DNA of 64,000 nt from Burkholderiales bacterium (GCA_016191525.1 JACPOK010000033.1:62001-126000); one strand, 5' to 3'; shown: positions 1 through 8,297, counted from the stretch's first letter. Made by a program: numbers and translations. Notes: generated from the letters alone by a model not told the origin.

Positions 1-752
1 GCCTGGGCCGGGAAGACGTCGACCTGCTGGCCGATGGCGCGGCGCAGAAGCTGGCCGCACTGCTGCAGCCCGGCGATGCCTTCGTGGCCGTCTCGGCCCT
101 GGCGCCCTGCAAGGACGCCGACATGCTGGTGAGCAACACGGTGCTTGCGCGCTCGCTGGTCAAGGCCCTCAGCCTCCAGCCCGTCGCGCAAGTCATCAAC
201 ATCAGCTCGGACGCCGTGTACGGCGACTCGAGCGAGCCGATGAACGAGCAATCGCCGCTGGCGCCGGAATCGCTGCACGGCGTGATGCACCTGGCGCGCG
301 AGCTGATGTTCCGCAGCGAAGTGAAAGCGCCGCTGGCGGCGCTGCGCCCTTCCCTGCTCTACGGCGCGCAGGACCCGCACAACGGCTACGGCCCCAACCG
401 CTTCCGCCGCCTGGCTGAAAAGGGCGAGGCCATCGCGCTGTTCGGCGAAGGCGAGGAGCGGCGCGACCACGTGTTCATCGACGACGTGGCGGAAATCGCG
501 CTGCGGGTGCTGCTGCGGCGCAGCCGCGGCGCGCTGAACATCGCGACCGGTGAAGTCAGGTCGTTCAGGGACATCGCGCAGGACGTGGTGCGCATGGCGG
601 GCAGCGCCAGCACCATCCACGGCACCCCGCGCAGCGGCCCCATGCCGCACAACGGCTACCGGGCGTTCGACGTGGCGGGCACGAGCCGGGCTTTTCCGGG
701 CTTCAGCTACACGCCGCTGGCGCAGGGCCTGCGCCGTTCGCTATCGGTTTGA
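1..752 (+). CDS. NAD-dependent epimerase/dehydratase (5' truncated), atypical active site
   Basis: The frame is open from base 3, so the N-terminus with the Rossmann GxxGxxG motif lies outside the window. What remains is the C-terminal two thirds of an extended SDR sugar epimerase. It has the conserved strand ending SSDAVYG (the Ser/Thr site), the 'LRPSLLYG' block and the substrate-loop 'RRDHVFIDDVA'. The position expected to carry the catalytic YxxxK reads HGVMH (275-290), so both Tyr and Lys appear replaced by His. The last codons and the TGA stop lie inside a dispersed repeat (740-798). It faces the minus-strand sugar operon convergently. The family call is firm; substrate and activity are unknown. 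Confidence 0.8.
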   Translation, partial: LGREDVDLLADGAAQKLAALLQPGDAFVAVSALAPCKDADMLVSNTVLARSLVKALSLQPVAQVINISSDAVYGDSSEPMNEQSPLAPESLHGVMHLARELMFRSEVKAPLAALRPSLLYGAQDPHNGYGPNRFRRLAEKGEAIALFGEGEERRDHVFIDDVAEIALRVLLRRSRGALNIATGEVRSFRDIAQDVVRMAGSASTIHGTPRSGPMPHNGYRAFDVAGTSRAFPGFSYTPLAQGLRRSLSV

Positions 753-798
753 TAGCGCTCCACGCACAGCCGGCGCGCTTTGCGGGCCGATTCTCCTC
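740..798 (+). repeat. Dispersed ~57 bp repeat, copy 1 (gene end/intergenic)
   Basis: Begins with the gctatc...gatagc inverted arms and continues with a cgca-cagc-ggcgcgctt-gcgggccgatt core. Alignment by eye with copies at 23601, 41348, 53413, 63216 and (inverted) 21466 shows the same block order. It supplies the stop codon of the truncated epimerase. Confidence 0.6.
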
Positions 799-810
799 TG
801 AAAATCGGGC

Positions 811-1476
811 CTAGAGCGTCTCGGTGATGGTCCAGGCCCAGTCGCCCGTGTAGCCGATGCGGGCGAAGAACTTCTCCCAGTCATCCACGTGCATGGCCGT
901 CACGCAGGTCAACACCCATTTGTGCAGCGCTTCCTGCTCGGCATCGTTGCGCCAGGCGTCGACCACGATGAAAGAGTTCTTTTTGGCGACGCGCTGCACT
1001 TCCAGCAGGGCCTGCCCGCACTCATCCAGCTCGAAGTTGTGGGCCACGTTGATGGAGGTCACCAGGTCGAACGACTTGTCGGCAAACGGCAGCTTGCGCG
1101 CGTCGCCCACCTGCAGCCGGTCCTTGACGCCGGGATGGGCGTTGGCAATGGCGTATTCCGACACGTCCAGCCCCTGCAGCCGCGCCTGGGGCATCAGCAG
1201 GCTGAAATCCTGCAGCATGAAGCCCTTGCCGCAGCCCACGTCCAGGATGGAAGCGTCATCCGCCAGCCCGTAGTGCTGCCGCATCAGGGCCACGGTGCCG
1301 GTCCAGAAGCGCGGGTGGTAGTTGTAGCCACCGTAGCCGTGCATGCGGTCGCCGTCGAAGTAGTCGCGGCCGAACTGGCGCGACAGCTGGCGGTCGGCAT
1401 CGGTGACCTCGCGGCCGCGCTGCTCGATCGGCCGCTTGGAGCGCGGGTAGCGCGCCATCAGGTCCACATACGGCAT
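811..1476 (-). CDS. Class I SAM-dependent methyltransferase
   Basis: 221 residues. The glycine-rich SAM motif I (ILDVGCGKG) is at residues 77-85, followed by the acidic GLDVSE strand end and a 'LPFADKSFDLV' motif, as in Methyltransf_11 proteins. The chosen ATG (1474-1476) overlaps the stop of the upstream E1-beta gene in an ATGA junction. A longer reading frame upstream exists but would run through the E1-beta gene. It is the last gene of the minus-strand sugar operon, so methylation of a sugar intermediate or glycan is a reasonable guess. The acceptor cannot be read from the sequence. Confidence 0.82.
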   Translation of the reverse strand: MPYVDLMARYPRSKRPIEQRGREVTDADRQLSRQFGRDYFDGDRMHGYGGYNYHPRFWTGTVALMRQHYGLADDASILDVGCGKGFMLQDFSLLMPQARLQGLDVSEYAIANAHPGVKDRLQVGDARKLPFADKSFDLVTSINVAHNFELDECGQALLEVQRVAKKNSFIVVDAWRNDAEQEALHKWVLTCVTAMHVDDWEKFFARIGYTGDWAWTITETL

Positions 1477-2540
1477 CAGAAGGGCCCGGTGAAGGACTTG
1501 TCCGGCACGTCCAGCGGCAGGTCGCTGGCCACGCCCAGCGATTGCTCGGTGGCTTCGGGCTTGCCGAGCGAGCGGCACACCGCGTTGTAGACGTCGATGG
1601 CGCGCGGGTAGTAATGCCTCGCCAGCGCCGGCGTGCTGGGCGAAGGCACCTCGGGCAGCGAGACGCGGATGGGCGGCGCCTTCAGCGAGCCGAACATCTG
1701 CTCGGTCACGCTGGCGATGATCTCGGCGGAAAAGCCCAGGCTGCCCCAGCCCAGGTCGGCCGCCACCAGCCGTCCGGTGCGCGCCACCGACTTGAAGATC
1801 GTGCCCCGGTCCAGCGGGCGCAGCGTGCGCACGTCGATCACTTCGGCTTCAATGCCGTCCCGGGCCAGCCACTCGGCGGCCTTGAGCGCTTCCAGCACCA
1901 TGTAGGAAGCCGCCACCACGGTGATGTCCTTGCCGTCACGGGCCACGCGGGCCTTGCCGAACGGCACGCGGTACACGTCTTCAGGAACGGGGCCGTGCAC
2001 GTTGTGCAGCCAGCGGTGCTCGATGAAGATCACCGGGTTGTTGTCGGCCACGGCCTCGATCAGCATGCCCTTGGCGTCATGCGGTGTGACCGGCATCGCC
2101 ACGCGCAGGCCGGGAATGTGGGCGAACAGCGCGTGCAGCGCCTGCGAGTGCTGCGGCCCCTGGCCCCAGCCGCGGCCGATCAGCATGCGCATGACGAAGG
2201 GCACGGCCGACTTGCCGCCGAACATGTAGTGCCAGTTGGCCGCCTGGTTGACGATCTGCTCCAGCGCCAGCAGCGCGAACTCCATGCGCTGGTGGACCAT
2301 GATGGGCCGCATGCCGCCCAGGGCCGAGCCCAGCACCACGCCGGTCATGCCGGCCTCGGCGGTGGGCATGTCCATCACGCGCTGGTCGCCGTATTTCTCC
2401 TGCAGGCCGGTGGTGGTGCCGAAAATCTTCTTGGGGTCGGGCACGCCCAGGCCGATCAGGTACACCGAGGGGTCGCGCGCCAGGCACAGGTCGGTGGCCT
2501 CGTTGATGGCCTGCGAATAAGTGAGTTGCCTGTCGCTCAT
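1476..2540 (-). CDS. Thiamine-diphosphate E1 component, beta subunit (transketolase C-terminal half)
   Basis: 354 residues with the pyrimidine-binding domain and transketolase C-terminal domain typical of E1-beta of 2-oxoacid dehydrogenases. It has a PTAEAGMTG block near residue 60, the 'RMLIGRGWGQGPQHSQ' region, and a C-terminal domain starting around residue 200. The upstream E1-alpha overlaps it by 4 bp (ATGA), so the two subunits should be made in equal amounts. No E2 acyltransferase or E3 is present, and the neighbours are nucleotide-sugar enzymes. A role in transferring a two-carbon aldehyde unit to a sugar is therefore more likely than oxidative decarboxylation. That is inference from context. 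Confidence 0.85.
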   Translation of the reverse strand: MSDRQLTYSQAINEATDLCLARDPSVYLIGLGVPDPKKIFGTTTGLQEKYGDQRVMDMPTAEAGMTGVVLGSALGGMRPIMVHQRMEFALLALEQIVNQAANWHYMFGGKSAVPFVMRMLIGRGWGQGPQHSQALHALFAHIPGLRVAMPVTPHDAKGMLIEAVADNNPVIFIEHRWLHNVHGPVPEDVYRVPFGKARVARDGKDITVVAASYMVLEALKAAEWLARDGIEAEVIDVRTLRPLDRGTIFKSVARTGRLVAADLGWGSLGFSAEIIASVTEQMFGSLKAPPIRVSLPEVPSPSTPALARHYYPRAIDVYNAVCRSLGKPEATEQSLGVASDLPLDVPDKSFTGPF

Positions 2541-3532
2541 GACTTCAGGTACCCCGCGCCTTCGGCCTCGGCGAACATGTGGCGGTACAGCATGTCGGGG
2601 GCGGGGAACGGACCATCCTTGGCGCGCTTGAAGGCGCCGTCGAGTTCCGCATCGATGGTGGCGCGCTTTTGGGCGACCTGGGCCGCGGTCAGCGCGCCCT
2701 GCTTGAGCAGGCTTGCTTCCACCACCGCCAGCGGGTCGCGCGCCTTCCAGGCGGCCACCTCGCCGTCGTCGCGGTAGCCCAGCTGGTCGTCATAGTTCGG
2801 GCCGCAGTGCTCGCGCCAGCGATAGGTCATGAATTCGAGGAAGGTCGGGCCGTCACCGGCCCGGGCGCGCGCTGCCGCCTGCGACACCAGGTGCTCCACC
2901 TGCTCGACGTCGTTGCCGTCGGCCTGGAAACTGGGCAGGCCGTAGCTGGCCGCATGCTCGAACACCTGCCGCCCCGGCGGCTGGCGGACCGACAGCGGGG
3001 AGTAGACGGAGAACAGGTTGTTCTCGCAAACGAACACCACGGGCAGCTTTTTAAGCACCGCGAAGTTCACCGCCTCCGAGAACACGCCCTCTTCCGTTGA
3101 TCCTTCGCCGAAGAAGACGGCGGTGACGCGGGAATCCTTTTTCATCGAGGAAGCGAAGCCCAGGCCCACGCCAATGGGAATGGTGCTGCCGACGATGGGC
3201 ACCGCGCCCATGAAGCCGGCCTTGACGTCAATCAGGTGCATGGAGCCGCCCTTGCCGTGGCAGCAGCCGGCTTCCTTGCCGTACAGCTCGGCGATCATCG
3301 CGTCGAGGTTGCCGCCCTTGGCCAGGTAGTGGGCGTGCGAGCGGTGCGCGCTGACGGCATAGTCGTCGGTCCGCAGCGCGCGGCCGGTGCCCACCGCCAC
3401 GGCTTCCTGGCCGATGGAAAGGTGCACGGGGCAGCGCATTTCCTGCTCGGCATAGACGGCGGCAATGCGCTCCTCCACCATGCGGATGCGCAGGATGCCG
3501 GACCAGGCATCGATGAGGGCGTTGGCGGCCAT
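2537..3532 (-). CDS. Thiamine-diphosphate E1 component, alpha subunit
   Basis: 331 residues from the ATG at 3530-3532, which overlaps the upstream epimerase stop (ATGA); the frame continues upstream but only inside that gene. It carries the TPP/Mg2+ motif: GEGSTEEG followed about 20 residues later by LPVVFVCENN. It also has the conserved SAHRSHAHY histidines and the GKGGSMH loop of E1-alpha. Family enzymes bind thiamine diphosphate with E1-beta and decarboxylate 2-oxoacids. In this operon the partner enzymes (aminotransferases, epimerase, GmhB-like phosphatase) point to sugar modification. An acetoin-dehydrogenase-type E1 is the main alternative. Confidence 0.86.
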   Translation of the reverse strand: MAANALIDAWSGILRIRMVEERIAAVYAEQEMRCPVHLSIGQEAVAVGTGRALRTDDYAVSAHRSHAHYLAKGGNLDAMIAELYGKEAGCCHGKGGSMHLIDVKAGFMGAVPIVGSTIPIGVGLGFASSMKKDSRVTAVFFGEGSTEEGVFSEAVNFAVLKKLPVVFVCENNLFSVYSPLSVRQPPGRQVFEHAASYGLPSFQADGNDVEQVEHLVSQAAARARAGDGPTFLEFMTYRWREHCGPNYDDQLGYRDDGEVAAWKARDPLAVVEASLLKQGALTAAQVAQKRATIDAELDGAFKRAKDGPFPAPDMLYRHMFAEAEGAGYLKS

Positions 3533-4527
3533 CAGGCGTACAGCGTGTATTCGGTGGGCGCGAGCTTGAGCTGCTCGATGTGGCGACGGCCCCATTCCAC
3601 CATCTCGGCCAGGCCTTCATCCAGGCCGATCTGCGGCTCCCAGCCGGTGTCGCGCTTGATGGCGGAGCTGTCCAGCCAGTAGCGCTGGTCCTCGCCATAG
3701 CGGCCGGGCGCCATCTCCACCAGCTGGTCGAACGGGATGCCCATGATCTTCGCGATGCGCTCGGCCAGCTCGCGGATCGACACCGGCAGCTCGGGCCCGG
3801 CGTTGTAGATGGTGCCCAGCGGCGCCTTCTCGTCGATCAGGTGCACGGCGCGCGCCAGGTCCTGCGAATGGATGTAGCTCTTTTCCACCGCGCCGCCGCC
3901 CTGCAGCGGCATGCGCTGGCCGGTCAGGCCGCACACCACCAGGCGCGGGATCACGCGGTAGACCTGCTGGCCGGGGCCGTAGGCGTTGGAAGGGCGCAGG
4001 ATGTTCATCGGGAACTTCTGCACGTTCACGATGGATTGCAGGTGCATGTCACCCGCGGCCTTGGACACGGCGTAGGGGCTGGTGGGCCGCAGCGGCGTAT
4101 CTTCCTTCGCCGGAAAGTCCACGGAGCCGTACAGCTCGGAGGTGCCGATCTGGATCCATCGGGTCAGGTAGTCGCGGTTGGCCAGGTGCTCGGTCATCTT
4201 GGCCAGCGCTGTGAGGTTCGTCTCGTAGTAGCGCCAGGCCTTGGTCCACGAGGTGGCATAAGCCAGCGCCGCGAAATTGACGACGACTTCGGGCCGCTCC
4301 TTGTCGAACATCTCGAACAGGCGGTCCTGCTCGTGCGCGATGTGGATCTGCTGGTATTCGTAGCGCTTGTCGCCGCGCCCCACGCCCAGGGTGAACGCAT
4401 CCCACTTCTCCGGGTTGCGGCCCACGCAAATGACCTTTTTCGGGTTGGCGTGCTTCAGCAGGTACATCGCGGTGTGCACACCGAAGATGCCGTTGCCGCC
4501 CAGGATCACATAGGTCTTGTTGCTCAT
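3532..4527 (-). CDS. NAD-dependent sugar epimerase/4,6-dehydratase (extended SDR)
   Basis: 331 residues. The dinucleotide motif GGNGIFG is at 10-16 and the catalytic Ser/Thr at 129-130 (GTSELYG). Tyr152 and Lys156 sit in YAVSK, and the 'LRPSNAYGPGQ' block follows. All catalytic residues expected for a GDP-mannose/dTDP-glucose 4,6-dehydratase or epimerase are intact, unlike the truncated epimerase at the window start. Four-base overlap with the E1-alpha start; 9 bp after the aminotransferase stop. It probably creates the keto-sugar used by the aminotransferases or the TPP enzyme. The precise nucleotide sugar cannot be told from sequence. Confidence 0.87.
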   Translation of the reverse strand: MSNKTYVILGGNGIFGVHTAMYLLKHANPKKVICVGRNPEKWDAFTLGVGRGDKRYEYQQIHIAHEQDRLFEMFDKERPEVVVNFAALAYATSWTKAWRYYETNLTALAKMTEHLANRDYLTRWIQIGTSELYGSVDFPAKEDTPLRPTSPYAVSKAAGDMHLQSIVNVQKFPMNILRPSNAYGPGQQVYRVIPRLVVCGLTGQRMPLQGGGAVEKSYIHSQDLARAVHLIDEKAPLGTIYNAGPELPVSIRELAERIAKIMGIPFDQLVEMAPGRYGEDQRYWLDSSAIKRDTGWEPQIGLDEGLAEMVEWGRRHIEQLKLAPTEYTLYA

Positions 4528-4536
4528 GCTGTCTCT

Positions 4537-5640
4537 TTATCTGGCGTAAAACTCGCGGATCACCGACACCATGTAGGCGATCTGCTCTTCGTTGATGTGC
4601 TGGTGCGCCGGCAGGGTGAGAATCTCGTCGGCCTGCTTCTCGCACACCGGGAAGTCGCCCTTCCTGTAGCCCAGGTCCCTGGCGCAGTTCTGCAGGTGGA
4701 TGGGGATCGGGTAATGGATCTTCGCTTCCACGCCCCGGGAAATGAGGAACTTCACGAGCTCGTCGCGGCGCTCGGCCGTCGCCAGGTAGAGCTGGTAGGC
4801 CTCGCGGTTGCCCGCGGGGCGTGCGGGTGGCCGGATGTGGGCCTCCAGGCCCTTGAGGCCCGCGTCCAGCAGCTGCGCATTGCGCACCCGCAGCTGCACC
4901 AGGCCCTCGACCGTGTCGAGCACACGCGAGCCGACCACCGCCTGGAACGGCTGCAGCCGGTCGTTGATGCCCCAGATTTCGATGTGGTCGCGGTCGACCA
5001 TGCCGTGGTTGCGGTACAGGCGCAGAAACTCCGCGGCCTTGTCGTCGTTGGTGACGATGATGCCGCCGTCGCCCCAGACGTTGAGCGGCTTGAGCGGGTG
5101 CATGCTGAACGCGTTGACCTTGCCGAAGGTGCCGGCCTTGCGGCCGTTGACCGTCGCGCCCACCGACGGGCACGCATCTTCCACCACCGGAATTCCATGC
5201 TTGTCCGCGATGGCCATCACCTTGTCCATGTCGGGCGAGCAGCCGCCCCAGTGCACGGGCAGGATGGCTTTGGTCTTCGCGGTGATCGCGCCTGCTATCA
5301 GGTTCACGTCGATCTGGTAGCGGTCATCGCAGTCGACGAACACCGGCCTGGCGCCCGCCGCAACGATGGCGCCCACGGTGGCGATGAAGGTGTTGGCCAC
5401 CGTGATCACCTCGTCGCCCGGCTGCACCCCCACGGCCTTGAGCGACTGGATCAGCGCGCCGGTGCCGGTGTTGGTGCCGATGGCGTGCTTCACGCCGATA
5501 TACGCCGCGAACTTCTTCTCAAAGGCTTCCACGAAGGGGCCGAGCGTGAACTCGCCCGTGGCGACCAACTGGCGCAGGTCCTGGAAATAGCCCTCGACCT
5601 CGGCGAATTGCTGGTCCAGGTAGTTGTATTTGACTTGCAT
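4537..5640 (-). CDS. DegT/DnrJ/EryC1/StrS-family PLP aminotransferase (copy 1)
   Basis: 367 residues of a fold-type I sugar aminotransferase. The PLP Schiff-base lysine is Lys184 in the HPLKPLNVWGDGG motif, with the VVEDACPSVGA aspartate upstream and a GTNTGTGAL phosphate-binding block near residue 55. Family members transfer an amino group, usually from glutamate, to a keto-sugar nucleotide; some members instead carry out dehydrations. It is a tandem paralogue of the next gene (7 bp apart), with clearly related motifs but substantially diverged sequence. Two such enzymes in a row suggest either a diamino sugar or one aminotransferase plus one dehydratase-type member. Confidence 0.88.
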   Translation of the reverse strand: MQVKYNYLDQQFAEVEGYFQDLRQLVATGEFTLGPFVEAFEKKFAAYIGVKHAIGTNTGTGALIQSLKAVGVQPGDEVITVANTFIATVGAIVAAGARPVFVDCDDRYQIDVNLIAGAITAKTKAILPVHWGGCSPDMDKVMAIADKHGIPVVEDACPSVGATVNGRKAGTFGKVNAFSMHPLKPLNVWGDGGIIVTNDDKAAEFLRLYRNHGMVDRDHIEIWGINDRLQPFQAVVGSRVLDTVEGLVQLRVRNAQLLDAGLKGLEAHIRPPARPAGNREAYQLYLATAERRDELVKFLISRGVEAKIHYPIPIHLQNCARDLGYRKGDFPVCEKQADEILTLPAHQHINEEQIAYMVSVIREFYAR

Positions 5641-5647
5641 GAAGGCT

Positions 5648-6760
5648 TCAGGCGTTGCGGTGGAACCGGGCGATGACCTCGACCACCCGGTCCTGCTGGG
5701 CGTGGGTGAGCGTGGGGTACAGCGGCAGGCTGATGATGCGGCCGACGTGGCGCATGGTCTTCGGAAAATCGCCGGGCTGGTAGCCCAGGCTCTTCGCCGC
5801 CGGCTGGGTGTGGATGGGCGTGGCGTAGTGCACCAGGGCTTCCACGCCGTTGTCGTTGAGGAATTTCTTCAGCTCGTCGCGCCGGTCGCTGCGGATCACG
5901 TAGGTCTGCCAGACGCAGTATTCACCCGGGCCCTCGTCGGGCACGTCCACATAGGGGCGCAGCAGCTCGTTGTAGCGCCTGGCCAGCGTGCGGCGTTGCT
6001 CGGTCCAGGTTTCCAGGTGCGTGAGCTGCACGCGCAGCATGGCTGCCTGCAGTTCGTCCAGCCGGCAGTTGAAGCTGAAGAAGTCACACTGCTCGCGGTT
6101 GGCCAGGCCGTGGTTACGGGCCTGGTTCAGCTGGGCCAGCAGCTTCGCGTCGCTGGTGGTCACCACCCCGCCGTCGCCGAAGGCGTGCAGGTTTTTCAGC
6201 GGGTGCAGGCTGAAGCTGGCGGCGTGGCCCCAGCTGCCCATTCGCTTGCCTTCCAGCGCCGCGCCCACCGCCTGGGCGGCGTCTTCCAGCACGAACAGCT
6301 TGTGCTTGTCCGCGATGGCCATGATCTCTTTCATCTTCGCCGGGCGGCCCGTCAGGTGCACCGGCGCGATGGCGCGGGTACGGGGCGTGATGGCGGCCTC
6401 GATGGCGGCGGGGTCGATGTTGCCGTCGTCGCCAATGTCCGCGAACACGGTCTTGCCGCCGGCCAGGGCAATGGATGCGGCGCTGGCCACGAAGGAATTG
6501 GGCGCGGTGATGACTTCATCCGTCGGCCCCAGGCCCAGCCCGCGCAGCACCAGGTGCATGGAGTCGGTGCCGTTGGAAAAGCCGGAGGCATGCGCCGCGC
6601 CGCAGTAGGCGGCGAATTCGCGCTCGAAGGCGGCTACTTCGGGGCCGAGGATGTAGCGGCCACTGTCCAGCACGCCTTCCACGGCGCGCAGCAGGTCGGC
6701 CTTGACCAGCGCGGCCTCGGCGGCCAGCGCGGAATAGGGAACGGAAAAGGGTGAAGTCAT
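5648..6760 (-). CDS. DegT/DnrJ/EryC1/StrS-family PLP aminotransferase (copy 2)
   Basis: 370 residues. The PLP lysine is Lys189 in HPLKNLHAFGDGG, preceded by LEDAAQAVGA and a FSNGTDSMHL cofactor-binding segment near residue 61. The Lys rules out a ColD-like (His) variant, so transamination is the default expectation. Start at ATG 6758-6760 in an ATGA overlap with the Nudix stop. Together with copy 1, the epimerase and the E1 pair it forms the catalytic core of the operon. The amino-sugar product is unknown. Confidence 0.88.
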   Translation of the reverse strand: MTSPFSVPYSALAAEAALVKADLLRAVEGVLDSGRYILGPEVAAFEREFAAYCGAAHASGFSNGTDSMHLVLRGLGLGPTDEVITAPNSFVASAASIALAGGKTVFADIGDDGNIDPAAIEAAITPRTRAIAPVHLTGRPAKMKEIMAIADKHKLFVLEDAAQAVGAALEGKRMGSWGHAASFSLHPLKNLHAFGDGGVVTTSDAKLLAQLNQARNHGLANREQCDFFSFNCRLDELQAAMLRVQLTHLETWTEQRRTLARRYNELLRPYVDVPDEGPGEYCVWQTYVIRSDRRDELKKFLNDNGVEALVHYATPIHTQPAAKSLGYQPGDFPKTMRHVGRIISLPLYPTLTHAQQDRVVEVIARFHRNA

Positions 6761-7218
6761 GTTCTTGAAGGTCCAGGGCCCAGGCCCGCCCGCGCCAGCG
6801 CGGTGTCCCAGGCCGCCAGCAACACCGGCGGAATGGCCAGCGCGCCCGCCTTGGAACGGCCTATGAATTCTAAAGCCTGGCCCTCGTGGCAGACGATGGG
6901 CTGCACCCCGTCGTACCAGGCCCAGAAAATGGCCAGTTCATTGGTGGGAAAGCCCGGCGCCTGGTCCAGCACTTCCATCAGGAAAATTGGTTCATCCAGG
7001 CGGTATTCGGTCTCTTCCCGCAGTTCCCGCCGGGCGCAGTCCACCATGGCTTCGCCGGGCTCGGCATGGCCGCCGGGCGGCACCCACATGCCGGGGTGGC
7101 GCAGGCCCGGCTTGTCGTCGCGGTGCTGCAGCAGGGCTGCGCCGTCCGGGCGCAGCAGGATGACGGCAGCTACCCGATCCACCTCAACCGGCCCGCTTTT
7201 CAATGAAGTCGCGGACAT
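6757..7218 (-). CDS. NUDIX hydrolase
   Basis: About 153 residues from ATG 7216-7218, which overlaps the upstream phosphatase by about 35 bp. A GTG at 7180-7182, one base after that gene's stop, is an equally plausible start. The Nudix box is present: G-x5-E-x7-REL-R-EE (GGHAEPGE...RELREETEY), but the Gly that usually follows EEx is Glu. Family enzymes hydrolyse nucleoside diphosphates linked to another moiety, including nucleotide sugars and CoA. Position between a GmhB-like phosphatase and aminotransferases suggests a house-cleaning or regulatory role on nucleotide sugars; the substrate is not predictable. Confidence 0.8.
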   Translation of the reverse strand: MSATSLKSGPVEVDRVAAVILLRPDGAALLQHRDDKPGLRHPGMWVPPGGHAEPGEAMVDCARRELREETEYRLDEPIFLMEVLDQAPGFPTNELAIFWAWYDGVQPIVCHEGQALEFIGRSKAGALAIPPVLLAAWDTALARAGLGPGPSRT

Positions 7219-7714
7219 CCGCCAGCGAGGCCACCACGCCGTCAGGCCGCTCGGGCTGCTTCTCCGCGTAGCCGTAATCGATGAAAAGCGTGCGGCAGCC
7301 GGCGGCCTGGCCAGCCTCGATGTCGCGCCAGCGGTCGCCCACCATCCAGCTGGCGGCAAGGTCGATGTCGTGTTCGCGCGCCGCTTCGAGCAGCATGCCG
7401 GGTTTGGGCTTGCGGCAGGCGCAATGGTCGGCATCCACGTGGAAACACACCTTGATGTCGTCCACCAGGCCCGCATCGCGCAGTTGCTGGTGCATGGCGT
7501 TCACGGTTGCAAGGCTCTGCTTGCCGGTGGCCACATCGGGCTGGTTGGTGGCGACTATGACCAGCCAGCCGGCAGCGCGCAGGGCCTTCATGGCTTCAGC
7601 GGCACCGGGCAGGAGCTGGAAGTCGGCCAGCGTGGTCGGCGCGTACGGCTTGCCGTCCCGCACCACGCCGCGGTTGATTACGCCGTCACGGTCCAGGAAT
7701 ACGGCTTTGCGCAC
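7184..7714 (-). CDS. HAD-IIIA phosphatase, GmhB-like (heptose bisphosphate phosphatase type)
   Basis: 176 residues from the GTG at 7712-7714, one base after the upstream SIS stop. The HAD nucleophile/acid pair is Asp8 and Asp10 (FLDRDGVIN), motif II TNQ is present, and motif IV is VGDRWRDIEAG. The zinc loop characteristic of GmhB is present as CFH then CAC before RKPKPG. GmhB removes the anomeric-side phosphate of heptose 1,7-bisphosphate during ADP- or GDP-heptose synthesis. With a SIS protein directly upstream, a heptose-like route is plausible. Histidinol-phosphatase-type HADs are the alternative. Confidence 0.86.
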   Translation of the reverse strand: MRKAVFLDRDGVINRGVVRDGKPYAPTTLADFQLLPGAAEAMKALRAAGWLVIVATNQPDVATGKQSLATVNAMHQQLRDAGLVDDIKVCFHVDADHCACRKPKPGMLLEAAREHDIDLAASWMVGDRWRDIEAGQAAGCRTLFIDYGYAEKQPERPDGVVASLADVRDFIEKRAG

Positions 7715-7715
7715 G

Positions 7716-8297
7716 TCACCACTTGGTGGCCATCTGCTGCAGCACCGGGTGCGAGACCAGGCAATGCCAGACCACGGCCTGGAAGGCCTCGGCATGCGGC
7801 GTGATGCGCGAATCGGCCACCGTGGGCACCACCACGACCACATCCCCGACCTGCTTGGTGTAGCCGCCGTCGCGCCCCACCACGCCAAAAATCTTCAGGC
7901 CGCGGGCCTTGGCTTCCTTCAGGCCGGAAACGATGTTCGGGCTGACGTTCTTTTCCAGGTTGCCGCCGCCCACCGAGAACACCAGCACCGCGTCGTTCGA
8001 GTTGGCTTTGCTCACCTTCAGCCAGCCGGAGAACACGGTGTCCCAGCCTTCATCGTTGGTGCGGGCGGTGAGCTCGGACACGTTGTCGGTGGGCGCATAG
8101 GCCTCGATGCCGCAAAGCTTGCGGAAGTCGTTCACTGCGTGGCTGCAGTTGCCGGCGCTGCCACCCACCCCCAGCAGGAACAGGCGCCCGCCGCGCTCGC
8201 GCAGGGCGGCCAGCTCGGTGGCGAGTTTCTCGATCAAATCCTTGTCGATGGACTTCGCGACCTGGGTGACTTCTTCAAAAAACTGGGCGACATGCAT
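7716..8297 (-). CDS. SIS-domain sugar-phosphate isomerase (GmhA-like, divergent)
   Basis: 193 residues from ATG 8295-8297. An upstream in-frame ATG at 8327 lies inside a likely -10 hexamer (gacaat), so the shorter start is preferred. The SIS phosphate loop GVGGSAGN and a second 'FSVGGGN' loop are clear. GmhA normally has an HFAAEL stretch with a catalytic Glu; here the equivalent reads SHAVND, so the acid is Asp at best and the reaction may differ from sedoheptulose-7-phosphate isomerisation. It leads the tightly coupled sugar operon, with the GmhB-like phosphatase next. Confidence 0.8.
   Translation of the reverse strand: MHVAQFFEEVTQVAKSIDKDLIEKLATELAALRERGGRLFLLGVGGSAGNCSHAVNDFRKLCGIEAYAPTDNVSELTARTNDEGWDTVFSGWLKVSKANSNDAVLVFSVGGGNLEKNVSPNIVSGLKEAKARGLKIFGVVGRDGGYTKQVGDVVVVVPTVADSRITPHAEAFQAVVWHCLVSHPVLQQMATKW

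Noticed and set aside
3580..5676. 698-codon plus-strand frame across the epimerase and aminotransferase
   Set aside because: Crosses two well-supported minus-strand genes; no recognisable protein.
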